Of a stretch of 64,000 nucleotides of DNA, positions 1 to 13,007 are shown in pieces. The stretch is from NCBI GenBank assembly GCA_900169235.1, contig FWCC01000140.1, positions 186,001 through 250,000 of the forward strand. The letters are read 5' to 3'. The stretch is from Zarea fungicola. Its lineage: Eukaryota; Ascomycota; Sordariomycetes; Hypocreales; Cordycipitaceae. The notes below the pieces were generated by a model. The model was not told where the DNA came from and ran no database searches. It saw only the letters and a list, made by a program, of their open reading frames with translations. The first letter of the stretch is position 1. Each line of letters begins with the position of its first letter. Both the position numbers and the translations under genes were made by a program.

Positions 1-2213
1 GAAAAATGGCTACTCGTATCTCCTCAACCTTCCTGAGCTATATTTCTACACTTCACATGTCATGACAGTCAAACGTGGAAAAATGACATGTAACTAAACA
101 AGTGGCTACTAATCAGCATGTCGCAAGTGACAGGCATGGCATGATGCTCCAGAGCGCCATTTAAGATGCCACTTTTGCATACTGCATTAACGGCAGCCCC
201 AATTCTGCGAGCCCAGCGACGCCAGTTTCTGTCCATGAAACTGAATTTCGCATTGTATATGGACAAAATAGTGTCAGCCCAAGCTGTGCGCAGACCCATC
301 AAGGGGGCAGCCAAGTCCCGCATTGAACGCCAGAATTGGCTGCCTAAAGTTGCCTGTCGCATAAGAACCTCCATGTGCGATTGAACATTGGGAGGAACCA
401 GAGGTCGAAGCGATTGACCAGTGCTGGCGATGATATAATCAGTGCCAATACTTATTTGCCGTCGAGAGGCGTGCCACAATAGCCACAACAACGGCCGGGA
501 ATTACCCAAACTAGACTCCCGGCCGCAGCACAAGTCGGACACCGAGTACCCGGAATCTTCAACAAGTCAGTCAGCTGCAGGCTCTACAAAATCGTTTTTG
601 CGACGAATGTACCGTGCGCGATTGTTGTGATTTGTATGGCCTACCTTTGGTCCCGAGGACTCCATGGCCTTGACTCAACTGCTCAAGTATGTTTCATGAA
701 GGGTCGGATAGGTGATTATGAGTGTATGCAAAGAATTGAAAGCCATGTATGCCAAAGAAAATGGTAAACCTGAAGCTTCTGGTCATAAACGAGCTGCTAT
801 GGGGTGGCAAAGTCTCGCTATTTGAGTACCCTTTGAATTGCCTATTGAAGACTTTGTAGCGGCGATATTGTGTATTGAGACACTCCCCGGACTTCAAGAA
901 ACGATCTAGAATCTACTCAGAAAGCCACAACCAGCTAGTTCTACGTGCAACACGCTGGCGTCATTATTATGCCAATAAATCATAGCGGAATAATGTCGAA
1001 AACGAAAAATCATGCCATCAAGGCGATACGAAAAATACGCATGTCTTTGAGCTTGGAAAATTAGCATTAGATGTGGTGTCCGACTTGAGAAGGCTGAGAC
1101 GGTCTGCCGTGCAACCAGAAATTAGACTTTGATGGGAATGATGATGGCCTGATGGACAGTGTGAAACAATTGAAAGCCACGTTTCCCAAGTTTCAAATAG
1201 TGCTGTCGTGCCAGACAACGGAGAAAACCAATATGTGCCGCCGCGGCAAACCAATGAGGAACTTGTTTGGCCTGCCTCCGTTATGCAAATGAAGTGCCGC
1301 TCCCGATGCCGGCTTTAAGATTCGATTGCCAACATCGAGCTCCTGTGTTGCGATCAAATTCAGGGCCCGCAGCTTGGGTTTAAAAAGGGTAATATGGATC
1401 TTGAAACATCTCGCATTATTCAGCTGTGTGAGGCATTGCTATAATTGAACTTCCCGCCGCGGAGGCTCCTACCAGCGAGTGCTTATGTTCACGAAATTGC
1501 GGAATTCACTGTAAATTAAAACCAAGCAAAGCTGCTATCCTAGAAATATTCTAGAGTTTTAAGCCATATAAATTGTGAGGCTAGGAAATTTAGGGGACAA
1601 GTCTATGCATATGGTGAGCGGAGTTGGGCGACATGGGCTCTGATGCATGTAGGTTGGCTAAGCAATTCTGTCAAATAATAAATTCTGCGATATGGGTAGC
1701 TTATCATAGAGAATAATCTAAAATACTGATAAATTCTTACCCCTTTGACTGATTATTTACTTTATATAATAGAAGAGCGGCCGCGGCCGCCATGTGGATA
1801 TGATGGCGGTAATGGCAACCTGGATGAACATTGTTTACATACAACACATGACATCAAATGGCAATAAAAGTACAGTTATAATATCTACACAAGTGAGTGT
1901 TTTATGCTGATTCTCCTGCGACAGCAGGTAAAAGTACCCCGCATCCCAAGGATATCAACAATATCCACTGCGGACGATCATCTTGGCAACAAAAGAGGCA
2001 TAGCGCTCCGGAAGACCGCCGGGTACAAGCTCCGGCTGGCCGCTCCTCCGAGATGGAATCTGCCAGTGAGACAACTTCTGACGAGCATCCTACACCTGGT
2101 TTTGAGTCATTTGAAAGCTTGACCTACCCAATTGAGGCAAATTGGACATCTTTGTACCTCACCGTGCACCAAATTGCGCACCCAGAGGGCTTATCAGCTC
2201 AAGTACAAGCACC
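1..2213. other. gene-poor left edge and upstream region of the amidohydrolase gene
   Basis: No gene could be supported here. The minus strand at 542-69 is open for about 157 codons, with a Trp/Arg-rich stretch, but it starts without a convincing context, has no recognisable family and could be a gene remnant. The part from about 1500 to 1900 is AT-rich apart from a sharp GC palindrome (two overlapping NotI-type sites) at 1777-1790. The last 300 bases before the amidohydrolase are presumably its promoter and leader. A TATA-like run lies near 1761-1770, but it is too far upstream to assign firmly. Confidence 0.5.
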
Positions 2214-3554
2214 ATGAGATTACCCATCCATGGCGCAGTTATGTCGCCTACCGTTGCCTCTGCATCTATCTCTCTGACCGAGTCTCCTTCCGGTAGTGAC
2301 CATGTCTCCGTCATAGTCGCCGACCTGCTCATTCCCGGCCGCGGCGAGCCCATTTCCAATGGGGCCATTGCCATAAAGTCGGGCACGATTGAATGGGTCG
2401 GTTCCGCCAACGAGCTACCGGCGGCCTATCGCCGTGTCTCCCAGACAAAGGTGCCCGTTCTCATGCCGGGCCTCTGGGACTGCCACGTGCACTTCTTTGG
2501 TGTTACTGACAACATAGACGAGGCCTTTAGTCTCAATGCCAGCCGCGCCGCCCTGGCCGGTGCCTTGACGACCAAGGACCTCGAGGCCACGCTCATGGCC
2601 GGCTACACCAGCGTGCGCGAGCTGGCGGGGTACGGATGCGACGTGTGGCCGGCCGTGCAGGCGGGTGCCATTGCCGGTCCCAACATCTACTCATCCGTCG
2701 CGGCCATCTCCATCACCGGCGGCCACGGCGATCCGCAGACGCCGCCGTCCCACGCCGTCAAGATGGCGCAGTGCTGCGGGCCCGCGCCCATCGCGGTCTG
2801 CGACGGCGTCGACAACTGCGTGCAGACGGTGCGGCAAATGGTCCGCCGCGGGGCGCGCGTCATCAAGGTGTGCACGAGCGGCGGCGTGCTGAGCCCCAAC
2901 GACGACCCGGAGGACCGGCAGTTCTCGGACGCGGAGCTCGCGGCCATGGTCGCGGAGGCGGGTCGCAGCCGGCGGGCCGTCGCTGCCCACGCCATCGGCA
3001 AGGCGGGCATCATGGCGGCGCTCCGCGCGGGCGTCAAGTCCATCGAGCACGGCATGTACCTTGACGACGAGGTGGCGGACGTCATGATTGCACAGGACGC
3101 GATCCTCGTGGGCACGCAGCACATTGTGCGCACGCTCAACAGCCCGGACTACATTGGCACGGTGCCGGAGCCGTCGCGGTCCAAGGTGATCAAGGTCGGC
3201 GCCGAGGCGAACAAGGCGTACGCGCTGGCGATTAAGAGGGGCGTCAAGATTGCGCTGGGCACGGATATGCTGAGCAGCGATCCAAAGTCGAGGCTGTCGC
3301 ACGGCCATAATGGCTATGAGCTGACGTATGCGGTTGAGCTGGGCATGACGCCTCTACAGGCCATTGAGAGCGCCACGGCTATTGCGCCTGAGACGCTTGG
3401 TGGGCTGGCGCCGAAGAGCGGACAGCTCAAGGCAGGGTATGATGCTGACTTTATAGCCGTTTGCTGCAATCCACTGCAGGACATCAAGGTGCTGGCGAAT
3501 CCGGACAATGTCACGCATGTATGGAAAGGCGGGAAGCTGTTTAAGAAGCCGTAG
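2214..3554 (+). CDS. metal-dependent amidohydrolase, ochratoxinase-like
   Basis: Single-exon gene of 446 aa from the ATG at 2214 (context caccATGa). A second in-frame ATG at 2241 would give 437 aa; codons further upstream have no ATG. The protein has the layout of the amidohydrolase superfamily, imidazolonepropionase/Xaa-Pro dipeptidase branch, to which fungal ochratoxinase also belongs. An N-terminal beta domain leads to PGLWDCHVHFFG with metal ligands H91 and H93. IKVCTSGG carries the likely carbamylated bridging lysine K218. Further ligands are H259 (AAHA), H279 (SIEHG) and the catalytic aspartate D351 (ALGTDM). All expected metal ligands are present, so the enzyme should be active on an amide, peptide-like or cyclic amide substrate. 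No signal peptide is evident, so it is probably cytosolic. An AATAAA lies at 3605-3610. Substrate is not predictable from sequence alone. The downstream neighbour on the same strand is an SDR oxidoreductase. Confidence 0.88.
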   Translation: MRLPIHGAVMSPTVASASISLTESPSGSDHVSVIVADLLIPGRGEPISNGAIAIKSGTIEWVGSANELPAAYRRVSQTKVPVLMPGLWDCHVHFFGVTDNIDEAFSLNASRAALAGALTTKDLEATLMAGYTSVRELAGYGCDVWPAVQAGAIAGPNIYSSVAAISITGGHGDPQTPPSHAVKMAQCCGPAPIAVCDGVDNCVQTVRQMVRRGARVIKVCTSGGVLSPNDDPEDRQFSDAELAAMVAEAGRSRRAVAAHAIGKAGIMAALRAGVKSIEHGMYLDDEVADVMIAQDAILVGTQHIVRTLNSPDYIGTVPEPSRSKVIKVGAEANKAYALAIKRGVKIALGTDMLSSDPKSRLSHGHNGYELTYAVELGMTPLQAIESATAIAPETLGGLAPKSGQLKAGYDADFIAVCCNPLQDIKVLANPDNVTHVWKGGKLFKKP

Positions 3555-4271
3555 TTGTGCAGGACACAACTCTTCAGGACTTGAGAAGTCTCTGTTTGAG
3601 GCGAAATAAAATGATTGATGCTGGAAAATTCACTTATATAGGCTATATAGTTCCAGCTTCCAAAGTAAATTTATGACGGAATATGTTCTATGGGACATCT
3701 ACAGAGAGGCTAACCCCAATCTCAAGTACTGCATGCGATTCGACGAAGTGTGATGAACAGCTCGCAGTATTATCAAAAGGATTTGGATATTCATGAATGA
3801 AACTGTGAAAGCAAAGAAAAAAGAGGTTCCCAATTTTTGAAGATTTTTTCTTCTTTTTCACCTCTTGCAGGATGCGGATTGCTCGACAGCCGCAGTTGGA
3901 AAAAGATTTTAGCAAATTCCAAAACTTTTATTATGTGATTCATATGTTTAATATACTTTCCAATCTATCAACTAATAATATTGAGCATATTTATTAAAGT
4001 GTCACATAACTCTGTAGTGCTGATTGAGCCACTTACAAGCCACCCAAAGTCCGCGGGATTCAAATCGGCAGACGGGACGGGAGCCTCGGCTACTCTCCAC
4101 ACCGGCGCAATACGTCTGGCGGATTGAACCGATATAGCACCCCACTTCCCCAAGTTTTAATACATTGTCTTTGCTCATCTCAATCCATTTCTCATTCTGT
4201 GCACATTTCCGACTGTTCTTGTACCACTTTGCACCAAAGTCCCAAACTCACAATCGCATCTACCGCCCATC
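3555..4271. other. intergenic region, 3' UTR and SDR promoter
   Basis: It contains the likely polyadenylation signal AATAAA at 3605-3610 for the amidohydrolase and then the promoter and leader of the SDR gene. The last 100 bases are pyrimidine-rich, as is common in fungal leaders. No further coding signal was seen. Confidence 0.5.
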
Positions 4272-5232
4272 ATGTCGGACCGCGTGGCACAAATCACCAA
4301 CCACCTCAACTACCCCAAGGGTATGCTTGCTGGACAAGTCGCCATCATCACTGGCAGTGGACAGGGCATTGGCGCCGAGACTGCGCGTCTCTTTGCGAAT
4401 GAGGGAGCCAAGGTAGTTGTGACTGATATTGACTCCAGTAAGCCACTCCCTTCCTCTCCCGTGCTCTGCGTAGAGGTAGGCTCTTCGTTCATCAAGACAA
4501 ATGCTCACCCGTCGTCCCCTTGTAGAAAAGAGCGATGCCGTCGCCGCCGCCATCAACAAGTCCGGCGGCCAAGCCATCAGCGTGCCCGGCGACGTCCTCG
4601 ACCGCGCCTACATCCAGCTGCTCATCAACAAGGCCGCCGAGTTTGGCAACGGCAAGATCCACATCATTGTCAACAACGCCGGCTACACGTGGGACGGCGT
4701 CATCCACAAGATGACGGACCAGCAGTGGGAGACCATCATCGCGCTGCACGCCACCGCGCCCTTCAACATTGTCCGCGCCGCGGCCCCCTACTTCCGCGTC
4801 AAGGACGGCGAGCCCCGCTCCATCATCAACATCTCGTCGACGTCGGGCGTCCACGGCAACGCGGGCCAGATCAACTACGCCCTGGCCAAGGCCGGCGTGA
4901 CGGGCTTCACCAAGACCATCGCCAAGGAATGGGGCCCCGCGTTCGGCGTCCGCTCCAACGCCATCGCCTTTGGCCACATTGCGACGCGGCTGACGGCGGC
5001 CAAGGAGGAGGGCGCCTTTGTCGAAGGGCCCGGCGGCACCAAGATTGCGCTGGGCATCCCGCAGAAGCAAAAGGGCACCGGGTCGGGCGCCGCGCCGGCG
5101 CCGAGCGACATTCCCCTGGGACGGGCTGGCACGGCGACGGAGGCGGCGAGCAGTATTCTGGCCGTCGCCAGCCCGTTGTTTGCGTACGTGACTGGTCAGA
5201 CCATCATGGTGACGGGCGGCCGCAACATGTAA
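4272..5232 (+). CDS. short-chain dehydrogenase/reductase (3-oxoacyl-ACP reductase-like)
   Basis: Two exons, 4272-4437 and 4526-5232, joined across an 88-nt GT-AG intron (GTAAGC donor, TTGTAG acceptor) that splits codon 56. The product is 290 aa. It is a classical NAD(P)-dependent SDR with a Rossmann fold: the cofactor motif TGSGQGIG is at residues 27-34, NNAG at 105-108, the catalytic serine in INISSTSG (S159/S160), and the Tyr-x3-Lys pair is Y173 and K177 in NYALAKAG. It ends with the usual GQTIMVTGG block. D52/D54 at the end of the second beta strand (VVVTDID) suggest NAD(H) preference, though this is weak evidence. The C-terminal third carries a glycine/alanine-rich insertion (about residues 235-260) longer than in bacterial FabG. 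An AATAAA lies at 5235-5240. Substrate unknown; it may act with the preceding amidohydrolase, but that is only proximity. Confidence 0.9.
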
Positions 5233-5481
5233 CAAATAAAAAGAGAAGGAGATATATAATTGCCATCATGTAAATACAGCAATACAAAATTTAGCATTCC
5301 ATTTATTGTCAAATTGAGCATTTCATTTATTAATTATAACGAGCACCAGTACGTGCAGTTGTCTTGAGCCATCCAAATATGTGTACACTACGGCATATTT
5401 CATGTCGGATTGTTTTTTATTCTCTTCATCGTTTGCCCCGCCCCTCCATTTATAATATTGCAAAATAATCGTTTCGTTTTC

Positions 5482-7676
<2,195 letters not shown>

Positions 7677-8314
7677 ATGAGGCTGCGCGACGACACGAGC
7701 AGAGCAGTGTGGGCTCCAAACTCGCTCATGAACACGACTTTTCGAAAAAGGCCATCTTTACTCGGGCTCTATGTAGGTTTGCATATATATGCATCTTTCT
7801 TGCCAAGTCCAACTTCATCCACTAATACAATACCCATCTGCCGTCTAGTTCCTCGCCTGGTTCGTGGTTCTCGTCTATGCCGTGACTGTTCGTGTGCTTG
7901 CGGCACCAGGATCGGGATCTTCTCGTGCGCTAGGCTATATTGACCGCGCCCAAAAAGTAGAAGCATACTGCATCGCGACGGTGGCTCTACTCATAACGAT
8001 TGTGGCTGGGCCAGTGGCCTTTCTCACGGTTCCCATGTCGGCCGCGGCGGTGGCACTCTGCATCGTGGAAGCTATTCGGCTCTCTACGGTATGATGCACC
8101 CCTCTTCCACCGTCAAGCTGGTCAACTATTACTAAATCTTTGTTTCTAGATTTCCTGGCGCCGAAATGAACACATCATGCTCGCTGTCCTGGCTCCCGTC
8201 ATTGCAGTTGGTGGAGGATTGGCGGCCAGAGAGGGATGGATTTGGTTGAAATGGTACCAGCAGACGCGTAAAACGGCGTCCAGAAGACATCAAAACGGAA
8301 ACAACAAAGTCTAG
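7677..8314 (+). CDS. small four-TM membrane protein of unknown function
   Basis: Gene reconstructed from three exons: 7677-7772, 7849-8088 and 8150-8314. Both introns (76 and 61 nt) are GT-AG in phase 0. The first has an ACTAAT branch point and TCTAG acceptor; the second has ACTAA and TTTCTAG. The product is 166 aa, with hydrophobic segments at about residues 30-50 (LYFLAWFVVLVYAVTVRVLA), 65-88, 92-108 and 120-138, and a basic C-terminal tail rich in Arg, Lys, Gln and Asn. That is a four-helix membrane protein topology with a charged cytosolic-type end. I recognise no family; fungal genomes carry many such MARVEL-like or hypothetical small membrane proteins. The consistent frames across both introns are the main support. 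The start could lie elsewhere if another exon exists upstream. Confidence 0.6.
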
Positions 8315-8381
8315 TGAAGTGCTCAGTCAAAAAATCGTACTGTAAATAGGTCCCGTGTAAATATAGCGCCTGTGGCATGGT

Positions 8382-9916
8382 TCAATGAGATGCAAGACTC
8401 AGCGCACGCAAGTCCCGTTCCACGTCCTCTTGTACCTTGGCTGAGTCAATCACGGCCAAAGCATCTGACCACGCAATACCTCGCAGTACGACAACCAGGC
8501 TGGACCAAGAATCCAACCGAAGGCTGCGCATGAGTTCAGCGAGCTGTCCCATGAGCCATGCTCTGTCGACGGCGTCTTCAATCAGCGCCCCCACGACAAG
8601 CACCCATGCCTTCAGCCCTTCCAGCCCTTCCCAGACGTCCGGGCCTGCGCGCAGAAGCAGCTGCCGCAGCTTGCCGTTGCGGCGACGCGCGCAGTAAGTG
8701 TCGTCCCGGGAGGATGTGGCGAGGATGCAGGACACGGCCGCCAGCTCTGCTTGTCGAACCGCCTCCCGCATTGCCGCCCACTGCCAGTCCTGGACAGGTG
8801 TCTTCGTCGCAGGCGTTGCTGGATCGACTGGTCCGAGTGCTGGTAGAATGAGCAGGTCATGCAGCAGTGGGAATAGTTCACGAGATAGCTCGGTTGAGTG
8901 TTGCATTAACGCGGTCGGTGGCGCCTGGCTAATTCGCTCCGAGAGCTGTGATAAGGAGTGGAGGCCACCGGCAAGTTCGCAACCAAGCGCCAAGACAATT
9001 GGCGAAAAAGGGCGGCTTTTTCTTTGCAGCATTTTGGGGTTAATGAACGTTGTGGGTGGTTTGTAGACAAGAGAGACGGTCGTGTGTTGACGGAACCTTG
9101 GTGGCGTGTTGAAGATGAGTGAGCCCAGGACATCAGCACTGTCGATACTGGTCAGTTGGTTCATTCGTAGTGGACACGTAAATAAACCTACATATACAAG
9201 GCCTCTCGCAGTGTTTGAGACGAGTCGCGAGCGTCCAGTGTCTCAAGGCCACCTGCTTCGTCTGCGATTCTCCGAACCCCTTCCATATGCACTGCCCACC
9301 GCTGAAAGTTGCCAATTCTGAGCTACGTTTACCAAGTCAGCAATGACATTCTCAATTCCGTGCCCAGCCAGCCTCTCGGTTTACTCACATCAAAAATGGC
9401 TAGGCAGATGGCAGTTGCCAGCGCCTGGTTTCTATCCTGTCGACTGCGTCCATGTAAGATACGCGCTCTGACCGTCCCTAGTGAACGTGTATACCGGCGC
9501 ATCTCCAACGAGCTGTCCAGGGCATCTTCTCCTCGGGTGTGTGCCGACGAAAAATCTGCCGTCGTCGCATCGAGCGCCAGCTGAAGCGCCCCGCCATCTG
9601 CCACACCAAGAGCGCGAATAATCTGCTGAAGATGATGCCACAGGCCCACGCTCTCCAGATACGTTGTCGCCATCGACGAGCGGCCAGCATCATTCGGCGG
9701 CATTTCGGCCCGCCGCCTCTGGGCCTCTTTCAAGTTGGCCACGACATGACATCGGACCTTGCGTAGCTTCTCGGGATCCGTCAACTCTGCGGGCGATTCA
9801 ATGTTGACAAAGGCCAATGTCGCAGGCCTGCGTGGTAGGTCATGTCGCGGGATCGTCGGCACCTGGTTTTTAGCACCGCTCGAGTTCTTGTCTAGCTTCC
9901 ATCGCAGCACCGTCAT
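8382..9916 (-). CDS. PF11951-type fungal transcription-factor-like protein lacking a zinc cluster
   Basis: Three exons on the minus strand, 9916-9389, 9322-9192 and 9138-8382, with introns of 66 and 53 nt; the product is about 471 aa. The N-terminus has the FVNIESPAEL...RKVRCHVVANLKEAQRR block seen at the start of many ascomycete proteins of the fungal-specific transcription factor superfamily. The core reads NQALATAICLAIFD, then RIGNFQRWAVHMEGVRR and EAGGLETLD, the hallmark helices of that domain. The reading frame across both introns recreates these blocks, which supports the splicing. The last acceptor could alternatively be 8 nt earlier without changing frame. There is no Cys6 zinc cluster, so DNA binding is not evident. 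Such proteins are usually annotated as regulators, but their role is rarely known. It lies tail to tail with the four-TM gene and head to head with the serine hydrolase gene, sharing a roughly 640-bp intergenic space. Confidence 0.72.
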
Positions 9917-10558
9917 GGCCAGCGGTGCTTCATATATGTATCCGTGCGCATATGTCTCTATTCAATTCCAAGACTCGCCACATTTCAGTAAACTGGGATG
10001 ACGTCGGCTTGTACCGCCCCTCAATCCGCGAGTAAGATCTGCCTGACTGTGAACAACGAGGTTGCTGCTAGACTGTATTTGGAATACGCCGCCTTGTATG
10101 TGCTCCACGACACCCAAAAAGTCGCAGGCCTGCAGTCGACAAATGGTTACAATGCACAGAGATATGATGCTAATGTTTCAAACTTTGGAGTTATTTTTTC
10201 TTCTTCAGCGAGGAGTCTACAAGTTGTAATTCAGAGCGAACCAGGCTTGGACACCACACAGTGTCGTGCATTTGTCTTCAATTATTGAAGTAGACGTGTT
10301 CTGGAACTACCCGTAATAATTATAAAAGCCATCGTCAATAAAAGCCATCGTCAGATCGCAATCACGAGCTATTCAGCTGATCCTGCAGTTAACAAGCTGG
10401 GATGAGGCCAAATGGAATTTCACGTAACGGCAATTTCGGCTGGACCCCGCAGACTCAGGCACAGCCTTACTTTTAGTTTACAATTTCAATTTACTCACGA
10501 AACCTCTCCTACACAATGCCATTGCTTGCTCACCTGTAAATTCTTCAAACTTTTCGAA
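9917..10558. other. divergent intergenic region between the PF11951-like and serine hydrolase genes
   Basis: About 640 bp between two divergently transcribed genes, so it should hold both promoters. I see no clear TATA box. A near-duplication of the phrase AAAAGCCATCGTCA occurs at about 10325-10350. No coding feature was supported. Confidence 0.5.
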
Positions 10559-12342
10559 ATGGTACTCGTGCAAACTCTACGGGCTGCTGTCGTAGCAGGC
10601 CTTTTGTTCTCGGCCGAAGGTGCTGCGCGCCGATCCCAAGACAAACAAAAGCCACTCGACAAAGGCCCCTCCAGCTCCAGTGACCCGTTCAACGATGAAT
10701 TGGCCGATTTTGTGGGAGATGTCATGAATAGGTGGAAGATCCCTGGCATGTCTGTTGCCGTAGTGGACGGCGACCATGTCTACTCAAAGGCAGTGACCGA
10801 ATTGGCCCTTTGCGATGTATCATGCTAACTGGCCAGTAGGGATATGGATACGCTACGCTTCCTGACGTGAAAGCCACCCCAGACACGCTCTACTTTGCTG
10901 GTTCAACATCCAAAGCCTTTACCGCCGCCGCCGTCGCTCATTTGATTGATGGCAAAAACCACTCCGTCTTCGCCGACGGCTGGAACACGCCCATCTCGTC
11001 CATTATCCGCGACGACTTTGTCCTGCAGGACGAATGGGCGACGCAGCACCTCACGCTCGAAGATGCCGCCAGCCACCGCACCGGCATGCCCCGGCACGAT
11101 CTGGGATGGGCTCGCTTCCACCAGGACGGCAGCCTCGTCACGACGGCGGAGCATGTGCGCACCCTGCGACACCTGCCGCCCAGCGCCGCGCCGCGCACCA
11201 CCTGGCAGTACTGCAACTACATGTACGTGGTGCTCGGGCACGTCGTCGAGGTCCTCACGGGCCAGTGGCTGGGCGCCGCGCTGCGCGAGGCCATCTGGCA
11301 GCCCCTCGGCATGACGGCCACCTTTGGCGACACCAGGGACGCGCAGGCGGCGGCGCCGGAGCACCACCTCGCGGCGGGGTACTACTGGGATCCCGCCCGG
11401 GAGCGGCACGTTGAGATGCGCGTCGACAGCACGCGGGAGTCGGGCGGCGCGGGGCTCGTCATCTCCACCGTCAACGACTACGCCAAGTGGGCGCGGTGCC
11501 TCCTCGATAGGACGGGGCCGTTCTCCGAGGCGACGCATGAGGCCATCCGCACGCCGCGCATGCTCACCCCGGCACGCGAAGGGGACAGGATGGGCGACGG
11601 GGACCTGACGTACGGGCTCGCGTGGATGAAGAAGACGTACCACGGCGAGGTGGTGTTCAAGCACGGCGGGACGGAGATGGCGTACAGCGCGCAGCTGTAT
11701 TGGATCCCGCGGCTGCGCTATGCCGTCGTCGTCATGGCCAACACGGGCCTGGCCAACTCGGCGGAGGACGAGGTCGTGTGGAGGCTGATTGAGGATAAGC
11801 TGAATGTGCCCAAGAGCCAGCGCTATGACTTGGCTTCGAGGTAAGCGCGACTATCTACGTTGCTTTACATTTTTTTGCACTGTTGTTTTGCTAATGTAAT
11901 GTCAACCTTTTTTTTTTTCCTTGCATCTAGTTTGGACAAATTAATGGGCGATCTTCAAGACTCCTTCAAGGACGCAAAGGCGCTCTTCTACCCCGATGAA
12001 CCCGAGACTCCGATCCCTTCCTCATTGACCAACGAGGAGATTACCGGTCACTACTATGACCCCGGATACGGGCACTTGCACATTGCAGAGGCGACAATTG
12101 CGGGCGAGACGCGGCTCGTGGCGAACCGATCGGAAGCGGTTTTCCCATACGAGATGCGCTTTGAGCACGTATCGGGTAATTTCTGGCTCGTGGATGTGTT
12201 TGTGACGGATAATAACAGTACGGGTGGTGTATGGGCCGGTGAGTTCAAGGTTGGGGTGAGTGGCAAGGCAGAGGGTTTGGAGATTCAATTGACAATACCT
12301 GGGGAGATTGGTGAGGCGCCAGTGTGGTTTAAGAGGACATGA
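10559..12342 (+). CDS. secreted beta-lactamase-like serine hydrolase (S12 family)
   Basis: Three exons, 10559-10792, 10840-11840 and 11931-12342; the product is about 548 aa. The N-terminus (MVLVQTLRAAVVAGLLFSAEG) looks like a signal peptide. The catalytic Ser-x-x-Lys is S100-T-S-K103 in AGSTSKAF. The Tyr-x-Asn motif is in QYCNYMY, and a His-Gly-Gly in FKHGGTEM takes the place of the third KTG-type motif. Together these mark the penicillin-binding-protein-like/class C beta-lactamase-related family, which in fungi includes esterases and D-amino-acid or lactone hydrolases. The first intron is only 47 nt (GTGACC donor, TAG acceptor one codon after a CAG); a GC donor a few bases earlier is an alternative but fits less well. 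The second intron is 90 nt with GTAAGC and a pyrimidine-rich CATCTAG end. The C-terminal exon encodes the extra beta domain common in fungal members. AATAAA lies at 12355-12360. Substrate unknown. Confidence 0.86.
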
Positions 12343-13007
12343 AGATGATATAGAAATAAAGAATAATCGACAGTAAAGAAGTGCAATCAGAATTGCCATA
12401 ACAGACACAATGTTATGGAGCCATTGCCAGGCAGTAGTACGCATGGGCAAGACAAAGTGTGCCAGCATTAGTTGTATGCTGATGGTAAAGACTGATAACG
12501 CAGACTATGCAGTACAACGGTAATTTCCTGTCCTCCAGTGGTAAAGAAAATTAGCAGAACGTCCAAGAACATGGCAGCAAAACAGCACGTTTAGAATCCT
12601 AGTAATCTCTGATTCCAAAAGAAGCTCTCCCACGACAGTTGTATAATTCCAACCTATGGCCATTCATCCAGCATCGCTGAAGAGCCGGATTACTGTAACA
12701 CTATTGACTGATTACAATAGAGAAATGTACACATAAGCCTCTATAAATTACAGGAAAGAATAATAGCGTGACCTGTGGGTCATTAAGCATCTCTCATAAA
12801 AGTAACCACCGAGGTAGGCCACAACAGCCGTAAGCGCCGGGTCGACTCGAGGCTGCGGAAAGTACTTTTGTATCCGCAGTATTGAAAAGTTCATCTAGAT
12901 AGCTGCCGTGACCTATCTGAGCCTCATGAGAAAATTAACCAAGTTACGTACTCATGTTTTAAAGGGGGCACAAAAGATGGAGGCTAGATGCTTGCGGGAG
13001 ACCGTGG
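12343..13007. other. intergenic region between convergent genes
   Basis: It lies between two convergently oriented genes. It contains the AATAAA at 12355-12360 for the serine hydrolase and otherwise AT-leaning sequence in which I see no gene, RNA or repeat. Confidence 0.5.

Noticed and set aside
1777..1790. GC palindrome made of two overlapping NotI-type sites
   Set aside because: Striking in AT-rich context, but too short to support any function.
2142..2213. Extended N-terminus of the amidohydrolase
   Set aside because: It would need a TTG start; fungal genes use ATG, and two good ATGs follow at 2214 and 2241.
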